Below are positions 26,691 through 34,218 of a stretch of DNA of 64,000 bases, in pieces (position 1 is the first letter of the stretch; every line of letters begins with the position of its first letter). This DNA is from an uncultured Bacteroides sp. (GTDB taxonomy: Bacteria; Bacteroidota; Bacteroidia; Bacteroidales; Bacteroidaceae). A model generated the notes under the pieces. The model was not told the origin of the DNA. It did no database searches and saw only the letters and a program-made list of their open reading frames with translations. The stretch covers positions 46,685 through 110,684 of the forward strand of contig NZ_CABUHK010000007.1 of the NCBI RefSeq assembly GCF_902491285.1, read 5' to 3'. The translations under genes were made by a program, and so were the position numbers.

Positions 26691-26721
26691 CAAACGTAAC
26701 GATTAAAATTGGTAAACCAAA
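26691..26721 (-). promoter_or_regulatory. Consensus Bacteroides promoter of the alginate operon
   Basis: On the minus strand, TTTG (26721-26718) and TACGTTTG (26698-26691) are separated by 19 bp, matching TTTG-N19-21-TAnnTTTG fully. The -7 box is 25 bp upstream of the susC start, giving a short leader. The -33 TTTG lies inside the first TTGGTnnACCAA box. Confidence 0.85.
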
Positions 26722-26738
26722 ATTTTGGTCTACCAATT
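26707..26738. promoter_or_regulatory. Double FadR/GntR-type operator
   Basis: Two palindromic boxes, TTGGTAAACCAA (26709-26720) and TTGGTCTACCAA (26725-26736), 16 bp centre to centre, sit within a 32-bp near-perfect palindrome. TGGTnnACCA is the core of FadR-subfamily operators, and a FadR-type regulator is encoded 170 bp away. Binding would cover the -33 box of the alginate operon. Confidence 0.85.
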
Positions 26739-26907
26739 AATATTTATTAATAATTAGATATAAACAGCTTATAAATAACACGTTACGCGTACCTCTATAT
26801 AAAAGGACAGGAGAATATTTTTACTAGAAAGCTTTACTTTGAAAGATAATATTTGTACTTTTACAGCCGAAACGGAAAAGGTCATCTTTTTAAAATATTT
26901 ATATCTT

Positions 26908-27627
26908 ATGAAAGACGAAATCAATTCGCAACCAGTTAAGCATGTAATAGAACACATAAAAAAACAAATATCAGAACGTCAGATTTTACCGGGAGAGCGT
27001 CTCCCTTCTGAGCGTAAATTATCCGAACTTCTAAAAGTCAGTCGGTCACATGTTCGCGAGGCATTGCAGAAACTGGAATTATACGGTATTGTAAAAACAT
27101 ATCCTCAGAGTGGAACCGTGGTATCCGAATTCTCCAAAGACCAGTTGGATACTATGATTACCGATGCATTGAAAATCAGCAGATATGATTTTTCAAGCTT
27201 GGTTTATGTACGTGTACTTCTGGAAATAGAGGTCTGCAAATTATGTGCAGTAAACCGCACAGAAGAGGATTTGAAGAATATCGAAAACACGCTTGTCGAA
27301 CTGGAAGAAAAGTTTGATACAGACCTTCGTGTCGAAAAAGATTTTGCCTTTCACCAGGCCATTGCGCAAGGCGGACATAATCCGGTTATCAGTTCACTCC
27401 TGCTTATTATTACTCCTGATATTTTAAAATATTATCAAAAATATAAAGTTTGTGCCGTTCCTCAAAAAACGGTTCATGCGGAACATAGGGAAATGTTACA
27501 GAAGATAAAAGATAGGGACAAAGAAGGGATGAAAGAACTCGTGCTCCGCCACTTGGCCAATCTGATTGATTTTGCTAAAATGTCCGCGAAAGGAGATATC
27601 CCGGAATTCGAATACGGACATATCTAA
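26908..27627 (+). CDS. GntR/FadR-family repressor of the alginate operon
   Basis: A 239-residue regulator. The N-terminal winged helix is at about 10-75 (GERLPSERKLSELLKVSRSH, VREALQKLELYGIV) and the C-terminal all-alpha FCD ligand domain is at about 95-225. The FCD domain has metal/ligand residues in EKDFAFHQAIAQ, HAEHREML and VLRHL. It is divergent from the alginate operon. The ATG at 26908 was preferred over an in-frame TTG at 26839, as the extra residues are hydrophobic and not part of the family. A uronate such as DEH or KDG is the likely inducer, by analogy with UxuR/KdgR-like members. Confidence 0.93.
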   Translation: MKDEINSQPVKHVIEHIKKQISERQILPGERLPSERKLSELLKVSRSHVREALQKLELYGIVKTYPQSGTVVSEFSKDQLDTMITDALKISRYDFSSLVYVRVLLEIEVCKLCAVNRTEEDLKNIENTLVELEEKFDTDLRVEKDFAFHQAIAQGGHNPVISSLLLIITPDILKYYQKYKVCAVPQKTVHAEHREMLQKIKDRDKEGMKELVLRHLANLIDFAKMSAKGDIPEFEYGHI

Positions 27628-27648
27628 GATACGTAAAAGAATAGATTT

Positions 27649-27696
27649 AATTAGTTGTATGCGAGAAACTATCCAGTCTCTTGCATACAACTAATT
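27649..27696 (+). terminator. Strong hairpin after the GntR gene
   Basis: A perfect 14-bp inverted repeat (27649-27662 with 27683-27696; core TTAGTTGTATGC and GCATACAACTAA), extendable by 4 pairs inward, begins 21 bp after the gntR stop. The downstream tract is T-rich but interrupted. It probably ends gntR transcription. Confidence 0.75.
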
Positions 27697-27717
27697 TCGT
27701 TTATATATAAAATTAAT

Positions 27718-27805
27718 CGTCTGACTACTGTTGTTCTTTCGTCTGACTATAGTTAGACGAAAAGTCAACAGTAGTCAGACGAAAGTTCAACTATAGTCAG
27801 ACGAA
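27718..27805. repeat. Interlaced inverted-repeat cluster (five CGTCTGACTA-type cores)
   Basis: Within 88 bp the core CGTCTGACTA or its complement occurs five times. Perfect pairs are 27718-27733 with 27766-27781 (CGTCTGACTACTGTTG arm, 16 bp) and 27738-27754 with 27789-27805 (TTCGTCTGACTATAGTT arm, 17 bp). A local near-palindrome lies at 27738-27761. The pairs interlock, so they cannot all form at once without a pseudoknot. The cluster lies between convergent gene ends. Confidence 0.85.
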
Positions 27806-27846
27806 TAAATTTATTCGATTGAAGGGTTAGTTTTATGCATACGGAA

Positions 27847-27876
27847 GATTAATTGATAGCGGTCGGGCAATTAATC
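27847..27876 (-). terminator. Hairpin after the SASA esterase gene
   Basis: GATTAATTG (27847-27855) pairs with CAATTAATC (27868-27876), 12 bp past the stop of the minus-strand esterase gene. There is no U-tract on either side, so termination efficiency is doubtful. Confidence 0.4.
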
Positions 27877-27888
27877 AACATCAAATAT

Positions 27889-29322
27889 TCACTTCACATC
27901 ATCCCATGTATCCGTCCGGAAAGGAAATGCAGCCAGTCCGAAAGTATTGCGCAACGTAATATTACCTGCATAGTTACGAAAAGCATATCGCACCGCTACC
28001 GGCTGGCTCACTTGCTCACTCCATACTTGCACTGTCGGTGTACGATCGACAATTTGTGCCTTAGCCGAATAAAACTTTTTATCGTCTCCTGCAATTTCAA
28101 ATCCTTCCAGGTTACAGAAGGCCGGCGCAAGTCCGGCAGAAGCATTATCAAACGTGACTGTCGCCTTACCTTCTGAATAATCGACTTTTGTCATCATAGG
28201 CCCGGTAGTTGGAAGTTTACGGATGCCATATGTTTTGGTCAAGGCAAGAGTAGCCAAACGAAGTCCCACAACATTCTTCTGAGGTGGATGGATACAAAAC
28301 TCATCACCAATGTCGGTAGTAGCAATCATGCCCGAGTTAGGAATTGTTTCAAGTGCCTTTGCCTGCGCCTCTCTTAATAAGGCCGCATCAGTATCCCGAC
28401 TATCCTTATATTTATGAGGAGCTATCTGAACATAATAAAAAGGCATATCCGGGGCTTCCCATACTTCCCGCCATTGTTGAACCATCGCGGTCATCATCGA
28501 AGCATAATACTGATAATTAAAAATATTCGATTCGCCCTGATACCAAAGGAAACCGCGTGCAGTAAAGTTCTTCACAGGCCACAGCATAGTATCATACATA
28601 CATCCCAACCGGTGATGCATTCTTAATTCCGTACTTTTGGCAGCCGCGATATCCACACCATGAACAGAAGACAGAGTTTCCTCATTCATCCAGGACTCTA
28701 TCCGGGAACCTCCCCAACTACTGATTACAAGCCCTACCGGAATATTGAGGGTTTCCGTTATTTGTCTGGCAAAGAAATAAGCAGCCGCGCTACAAGTAAC
28801 AACAGCCTCCGGTGCGGACACTTCCCATTTCCGGCCCTCAAAATCCACCCGTCTCTCCACTTCTTTTGTCCTTGGGACGGCAATAAAGCGGATACGGTCA
28901 CGATAATTACCCGCATTCAGAATCGTTTCCAGCGAATGGTCGATAGGCTGTCCCGTATTTCCCATCATACGCATATCCATATTAGACTGACCGGAACATA
29001 CCCAAACTTCTCCTATTAAAATATCCGAAAGGGTAACACCTTCTCCATCACTGATAGTGATGGAATAAGGTGTATAACTTCCGGCAGGGGTATCTACCTT
29101 AACTGTCCAACTTCCATCCTTACCTGCCGACGTCTGATAAGTCCGGTTATTCCAGGAAGTGGTGACAGTCACTTTTTTATTATCCGCCCATCCCCATAGT
29201 TTAACACTACTATTTTGTTGGAGCACCATATGCTCCCCCATCATGGCGGGGAGCTTAATCTTACCTTGTGCAAACGTTAAGGACAAAAAACACAGAACCC
29301 AAATACTAATATACCTTTTCAT
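27889..29322 (-). CDS. SASA-family (sialate O-acetylesterase-like) carbohydrate esterase
   Basis: A 477-residue secreted SGNH-type esterase (signal MKRYISIWVLCFLSLTFAQG). The nucleophile motif is CSGQSNM with Ser113. A central inserted beta-sandwich lies before it and the rest of the hydrolase after it. The C-terminal block reads DEFCIHPPQK, where related enzymes usually have Asp two residues before the His; here it is Cys. These enzymes remove O-acetyl groups from sugars, and the name sialate does not fix the substrate. It is the last gene of the second uronate operon, 28 bp after the BACON lipoprotein gene, so it probably deacetylates that polysaccharide. Confidence 0.88.
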   Translation of the reverse strand: MKRYISIWVLCFLSLTFAQGKIKLPAMMGEHMVLQQNSSVKLWGWADNKKVTVTTSWNNRTYQTSAGKDGSWTVKVDTPAGSYTPYSITISDGEGVTLSDILIGEVWVCSGQSNMDMRMMGNTGQPIDHSLETILNAGNYRDRIRFIAVPRTKEVERRVDFEGRKWEVSAPEAVVTCSAAAYFFARQITETLNIPVGLVISSWGGSRIESWMNEETLSSVHGVDIAAAKSTELRMHHRLGCMYDTMLWPVKNFTARGFLWYQGESNIFNYQYYASMMTAMVQQWREVWEAPDMPFYYVQIAPHKYKDSRDTDAALLREAQAKALETIPNSGMIATTDIGDEFCIHPPQKNVVGLRLATLALTKTYGIRKLPTTGPMMTKVDYSEGKATVTFDNASAGLAPAFCNLEGFEIAGDDKKFYSAKAQIVDRTPTVQVWSEQVSQPVAVRYAFRNYAGNITLRNTFGLAAFPFRTDTWDDVK

Positions 29323-29350
29323 CTTGTCTTACATTAAATTCGGGCTAAAT

Positions 29351-30595
29351 TTACGGATTTATCACCAAACTCATATCATCAAGGAACGGTTGTTGATTTC
29401 CATTTCTTCTCCACACAATATATACATCTGTCTTATCAGCAGGCATAGTGAAAGTATAAGACACCTCCTTATGCTCCTCGGAACTGCTCAAAACACCCTC
29501 GGAAGCTGCGACAAACCCAAAGGTCACTTCCGGAGCCAACGGATTGGACAAAGCCGGTATGTCCGATTCGTTAATCACCGCACCAAGTCTGATATTTCCC
29601 GTCTGAGGCATTTCTGCAGCCGACGGAGTCTTGAACCAGAAAGAGAATGTATAAGACTTACCCGGAGTCAGCCCCTTTATCTTTCTCCATAACCAGTCCA
29701 AAGAGCTTGCCGTCTCATTCTCACGCATACGTATGAATAAATAAGATGCTCCGGTGTGAGGTATAGGAGAATTTGCAGCAACCCGGACAGCAGTGGCACT
29801 TGCTCCGAATTTACCGATACCCTGACTGTCCGAACCACCCCATTCGCCAAGTGCAGGCCAATATTTATTTGTAGTGATGCGTTCGAAGCTATAATCTTCT
29901 TCCGGAGTATCCAGCAAATTCACCCCACCCATCGCTTCGGTCTGCTGAATAATATCTACGCTTTTTGTAATTCCCTGAGCAGTAATGGTAATCTTTCCTT
30001 CGCGGATAGCATCATCCTCATTCCTTTCTACTACAAAATTCAATATTCCATCTTCCAAGCCCGAAGTTTCATTGGTAAAGCTAATCCATTCTACGTCAGC
30101 TGAAGCCTCCCAATCGACATTACAGACAAAAGATATTGAGTTTTTCCCGCCTTCAAAATCCAACTTTATCGGACTTTTAGTAGTGATATCCAACTGAGGC
30201 GTAGAGGTATCCCGATATTTCTGATGAATATTCAACGTCTTTTCCAACTCTCCAGCCACTAGCTTAATCACGCCGGTTCTATCCATCCCCTCTTCATTTT
30301 TGGTAATCTTGGCATTAACAATAGCACTCCAACTACCAGTTGTAGCATCCAAAGTAATCCACGAAGCATTTGTCGACACCTGCCAGTCCAAATTACAAAG
30401 GAATTCCACCGGTATAGTTCCTCCATAGGTACTAAGTGCTTCAATATCTTCTGTTATGATATACAAGGTCGGTTTGTTCTGTATTTCATCGTCATCACTA
30501 CACGACTGCAAAACTCCGGCAGACACTCCGAACAACCCGGCACCTATCACCATCATCAATAATCTTACCCAATGGTATGAAATATATTTTCTCAT
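29351..30595 (-). CDS. BACON-domain surface lipoprotein with C-terminal carbohydrate-binding-like domain
   Basis: A 414-residue lipoprotein (signal to VLQSC). Two BACON domains follow: about residues 40-125 (FLCNLDWQVSTNASWITLDA) and 130-220 (FVCNVDWEASADVEWISFTN). A C-terminal jelly-roll-like domain (about 225-414, SFWFKTP near 310) resembles CBM4/9-type binding modules. BACON repeats act as spacers or mucin/glycan-binding elements in Bacteroides surface proteins. It lies downstream of the BACON-lyase gene and probably serves as the surface glycan-binding protein of this locus. No enzymatic motif is seen. Confidence 0.85.
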   Translation of the reverse strand: MRKYISYHWVRLLMMVIGAGLFGVSAGVLQSCSDDDEIQNKPTLYIITEDIEALSTYGGTIPVEFLCNLDWQVSTNASWITLDATTGSWSAIVNAKITKNEEGMDRTGVIKLVAGELEKTLNIHQKYRDTSTPQLDITTKSPIKLDFEGGKNSISFVCNVDWEASADVEWISFTNETSGLEDGILNFVVERNEDDAIREGKITITAQGITKSVDIIQQTEAMGGVNLLDTPEEDYSFERITTNKYWPALGEWGGSDSQGIGKFGASATAVRVAANSPIPHTGASYLFIRMRENETASSLDWLWRKIKGLTPGKSYTFSFWFKTPSAAEMPQTGNIRLGAVINESDIPALSNPLAPEVTFGFVAASEGVLSSSEEHKEVSYTFTMPADKTDVYIVWRRNGNQQPFLDDMSLVINP

Positions 30596-30612
30596 AATCT
30601 ATCACTTTTGAA

Positions 30613-32097
30613 TTAGTCATTTATTTCTGCTGAAAGAAATCGGGTATAACCCAATAAGTCCATATATGACGACTCTCTGTTGAATGTACCCGAACTTATC
30701 AGTTGTCTGACAGGCTCGCTGTCCGGATAATACCGTAACCCCATTTCATACATACCCGGGTTATCACCGGCCTTTGTCATACGTTCCGTCTCACCGCAAT
30801 AGTATCCGGACTTTATACATGAATCCATAGTCCGATAAAAATCACTGTAATACTCGAAACAATAGCGTAAATTCTCTCCGGTAGGAGCTGTATAAGCAAA
30901 TAAGTCCAAGCCATTATTATAACACATACGGGCAGTTGTGGATAACAACGTGAGTGTAAGATGCGTATATTGCAATCCCTTCAATGGCCCTGTGTCGTGA
31001 CGGTAACGGTCGTAAATTTCCCCTTTTACGGGAGAAGCGGAACCCGCCTTTTCTCTCGAACACGGCGTATCACCGTCCATAAATATACAACCGCTTAGCA
31101 ACTCATATACATCCCTCGGATTTGCCGGAGAGTCTATGGCAAACTGAATCAATTCATCATTATCCGTAGCCAGCCCAAGCATCAATATTCCCATTGAATG
31201 AGCTACAAGATGGTTCTGATAATATTGCTTGTTAAAGTAGTCATTACTTTCCCATAAATTAATACTAATCATCCCCTCCCTGTATAACACCTGGAACCAG
31301 TCTGTTATATTCTTCTTCGTTTCATCAGTCATTATATCCTCTGAAACCAACATATCATAAGCACAAACCATCGGATACATACCTCTGGTAAGATACATGG
31401 CACTGCCGGCATCAGCTACATAACTTATATCCCTGCATGCTTTTGCCCATGCCTCTATAATCTCGACTGATTTCCGGGCATATTTCTTATCCTGCGTAAA
31501 CCAGTATGCCAAAGCCAAGTCACGGGAATTCGAACCGGGAATATAACTCTCTTCAATAAATTTGGTCGGGTCTTGTCCTGTATAAGGAGCTGCCGTATAA
31601 TTCAGCGCATTATTGCAACGTGCCATCAAATTATTGTAGGTCGTTGTTACACTTGCCGAACTATTGGCTTCGACCATCCGTTTTATATTCAGCAATTCCT
31701 CTTTCGTATAAAGAATAGAAGGATGTTTATGTCCTATATCAATCGTTTTCACAGATTGCTTGATTTCTATTATCTCGATGTTACCTCCACAAGCAATGGA
31801 AAGCTTTCCCATGCGGTCTTCACCGGATGTATTCTTCTCTACACGAATCTTTATAATCGCATTGCCGCTACCCTCCGTCGGACTATCAAATGTTATCCAC
31901 GATACATCTGACGAAATCGTCCATTTGTCATAACAAATAAACTTAACCAATTCTTCTCCACCACCGTAGCCAATATTGACAGTATTGTCCGACACCAAAG
32001 CTATTTCCGTATTCTTTGCATTATCAGTACATGCCATGAGCATCTGTGCCAACAAGAGCAAAGTCAGGATGATTGAATATCTATATTCCAGTTTCAT
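30613..32097 (-). CDS. BACON-linked alginate-lyase-like polysaccharide lyase (PF05426)
   Basis: A 494-residue lipoprotein (Cys about 23, LMACTD). One BACON domain (about 30-115) precedes an alpha/alpha-toroid of the alginate-lyase type (about 125-490). It shares with the 416-residue protein upstream the block NDYF-KQY-QNH (Asn295-His296 here) and DRYRH (363-367), then LQY with Tyr377. Asn, His and Tyr in this order suit the lyase mechanism. The surface anchor and BACON suggest it works outside the cell. CAZy family cannot be settled by eye; PL38 or PL5 relatives or an unclassified group are possible. Confidence 0.8.
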   Translation of the reverse strand: MKLEYRYSIILTLLLLAQMLMACTDNAKNTEIALVSDNTVNIGYGGGEELVKFICYDKWTISSDVSWITFDSPTEGSGNAIIKIRVEKNTSGEDRMGKLSIACGGNIEIIEIKQSVKTIDIGHKHPSILYTKEELLNIKRMVEANSSASVTTTYNNLMARCNNALNYTAAPYTGQDPTKFIEESYIPGSNSRDLALAYWFTQDKKYARKSVEIIEAWAKACRDISYVADAGSAMYLTRGMYPMVCAYDMLVSEDIMTDETKKNITDWFQVLYREGMISINLWESNDYFNKQYYQNHLVAHSMGILMLGLATDNDELIQFAIDSPANPRDVYELLSGCIFMDGDTPCSREKAGSASPVKGEIYDRYRHDTGPLKGLQYTHLTLTLLSTTARMCYNNGLDLFAYTAPTGENLRYCFEYYSDFYRTMDSCIKSGYYCGETERMTKAGDNPGMYEMGLRYYPDSEPVRQLISSGTFNRESSYMDLLGYTRFLSAEIND

Positions 32098-32124
32098 ATT
32101 ATTTTCAATTAATAGTTAACATTC

Positions 32125-32436
32125 TTATTCCATATAAAAAACTTCTTCCAATGGAATGCTGACAGGTGAATTATCCGGGTTGACCACCATGATGTCCGCC
32201 ATATAGTCCCACCATTTCTGTACAATCTCATTGGCACCCATATCCTGAGAACCTGCACCGTCATTCTTTTGCACAGCATACAGCACATTCGTTTCCTTAT
32301 CCCAAAAGATAGAATAGTCTGATACTCCGTTTGCCTTCAAAAGCTTTACCAGTTCAGGCCATATTTCATTATGCCGTTTTTGATATTCCTGTTCAAAACC
32401 GGGCTTCAGATACATTTTAAAAGCTTCTCTTTTCAT
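32125..32436 (-). CDS. rhaM: L-rhamnose mutarotase
   Basis: A 103-residue dimeric alpha-beta-barrel-type mutarotase (DUF718/RhaM). Tyr18 and His22 (EYQKRHNEIWPEL) and Trp75-Trp76 (QKWWDYM) match the active-site residues of E. coli RhaM. It interconverts the anomers of L-rhamnose. It is cytosolic, with no signal. Its place between SusD and the BACON-lyase gene in a single operon is the best clue that the polysaccharide contains rhamnose. No rhamnose isomerase, kinase or alpha-rhamnosidase gene accompanies it, so those must be elsewhere. Confidence 0.93.
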   Translation of the reverse strand: MKREAFKMYLKPGFEQEYQKRHNEIWPELVKLLKANGVSDYSIFWDKETNVLYAVQKNDGAGSQDMGANEIVQKWWDYMADIMVVNPDNSPVSIPLEEVFYME

Positions 32437-32485
32437 TGTTTACCTCCATTTGTCTACATTAAGTAAATACGAAAAAACAGACAGG

Positions 32486-34207
32486 TTACCATCCCGGATT
32501 ATTAGGTTTTAAAGCTGGATTTCGTTGAATCTCTTCACTTGGGACAGGCCACAAGTAATCTCTTTCCGAGAATTTTCGTGTAAAGCGGATTTCACCGGTA
32601 AAGTCTTTCTCCTGACGATTATTCAAATATTGCACAGCCAATCCCCAGCGTCTCAAATCACTAAAACGATGCCCCTCACCGACAAGTTCTACTGCCCGCT
32701 CATGCATAATACGTTCAAACATCTCTTCTTTATCGGAAACCTGTAACCAAGCCGGGCCACTATTCAATGCCGGCATATTCGTCGATTGCCTTCTTCTTAC
32801 CTTATTCAGTTCAGCGACAGCCTTGTCCAATTGATTATCTTCATTATAAGCCTCAGCCAACATTAACAATACATCAGCAAAACGGATAATAGGGAAGTTG
32901 ATAGGCGTATAATTACGATTGGTGATTGCGCCACCCATATCCTCAACAGGAACAAATTTCCGGTAGAAATACACATTCCACCCCCTGTCATTCTGAATAA
33001 ACCCATTGGCTACCGTAGTACCTGCCGCAACTGCGTACAACTGTTTTTTGGCTCCTGTTCCCACTATATATCCATTATAATAAGAATAAGGAACAATCAG
33101 CGACTGCATCATTCTCGGGTCCCTTCCCCGGTAGATTTCACCCAATAAGGTAGTATCCGGAATGGTTTCCAACTTTTGTTTTGTCGAATTCAACGTTGCT
33201 TGAAACGCTTTCTTCTTCACTGCATCGCTTTCATTATATCCGGAAATATAATTGTTCCAGTCAAATTTCCGCCCATCCTTTTCTTCATACATATCTGCCA
33301 AAGTTACCGACGGCATACACGTGGCACGGCCACCGCCATAAGAGCCTCGCGTCCCATACAAAGTACAAAGTGGCATACCATATAAATTATCAGTAGTACC
33401 CTTATTTTGAATAGCAAAGACCGTTTCGTTGTCATTAGGAACCGGCCCTGCCGAAGTGAATAGTGTCAGATAATCCGGATATAACTGATAACCGTACTGA
33501 TTCGTTTTGTTATATACGATTTCCTCAAAATCGGCAATTGCCTCATCCCAGTTCTTTGTATATAGATGCGCCTTTCCACGCAGGGCATAAGCCGCCCCTT
33601 TCGTTACTCTTCCGTAGTCGGATGCGTCCCATTTGAGAGGAAGGTTTGCAATGGCAAAAGTCAAATCCTTAATAATAAAGTCCCAGACTTCCTCCCGTGA
33701 ATTACGGGGTAACAGCATTTCATTGAAAGATTCGGAAACTTCCCAACTTTCATCATAGATAGGCACTCCGCCAAAAAAATCGGCTAAATGGAAATAATAC
33801 AAGGCACGCAAAAAATGGGCTTCCCCCAGGACATTATTTTTCACCTGATTGTCTATTGACATACCCGACACATTCTTGATAACGGTATTGGCACGCTGCA
33901 CACCATCATAAGTGTCCTGCCAGTTTTGTACCAGGAAATCATACGCGCCGTTATATGTACCCTGCTCCACCGGCCCGCCCGGACCGTGAGCTACATCCGA
34001 ATAAGTATCAAAAAGAGGCATATAACCATAAGCACCATAATCTTTCAGTTGGGCATATACGCCCATAACTCCCGATTTGGCATCGGCTTCCGTTTTCCAA
34101 TAATTACCCTGAGCGACCTTATCATACGGAGCCACATCCAAATCATAACAACTGCTGAATCCCAGCATCACTGCAACTGCTATAATAATATAATTGACTG
34201 TTTTCAT
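32486..34207 (-). CDS. susD-like: SusD-family lipoprotein, second uronate locus
   Basis: A 573-residue SusD homologue (signal to GFSSC). It has the TPR-like N-terminus (NYWKTEADAKSGVMGVYAQL, RANTVIKN, EAHFLRALYYFHLADFFGG) and the C-terminal block MHERAVELVGEGHRFSDLRR, ending NPALKPNNPGW. It is 11 bp after its SusC and 49 bp before rhaM. Ligand inferred from the operon: an acetylated uronate/rhamnose polysaccharide. Confidence 0.95.
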   Translation of the reverse strand: MKTVNYIIIAVAVMLGFSSCYDLDVAPYDKVAQGNYWKTEADAKSGVMGVYAQLKDYGAYGYMPLFDTYSDVAHGPGGPVEQGTYNGAYDFLVQNWQDTYDGVQRANTVIKNVSGMSIDNQVKNNVLGEAHFLRALYYFHLADFFGGVPIYDESWEVSESFNEMLLPRNSREEVWDFIIKDLTFAIANLPLKWDASDYGRVTKGAAYALRGKAHLYTKNWDEAIADFEEIVYNKTNQYGYQLYPDYLTLFTSAGPVPNDNETVFAIQNKGTTDNLYGMPLCTLYGTRGSYGGGRATCMPSVTLADMYEEKDGRKFDWNNYISGYNESDAVKKKAFQATLNSTKQKLETIPDTTLLGEIYRGRDPRMMQSLIVPYSYYNGYIVGTGAKKQLYAVAAGTTVANGFIQNDRGWNVYFYRKFVPVEDMGGAITNRNYTPINFPIIRFADVLLMLAEAYNEDNQLDKAVAELNKVRRRQSTNMPALNSGPAWLQVSDKEEMFERIMHERAVELVGEGHRFSDLRRWGLAVQYLNNRQEKDFTGEIRFTRKFSERDYLWPVPSEEIQRNPALKPNNPGW

Positions 34208-34218
34208 AATCGTAATTT

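Noticed and set aside
9852..27627. Heparin or chondroitin locus
   Set aside because: PL6 and heparinase II/III-like domains can suggest it, but PL17, KdgF, DEH reductase and PL38 together point to alginate, and no sulfatase or GH88 is present in this operon.
27718..27805. Possible CRISPR array
   Set aside because: The cores are 10 bp, alternate in orientation and lack regular spacers; no cas genes are near.
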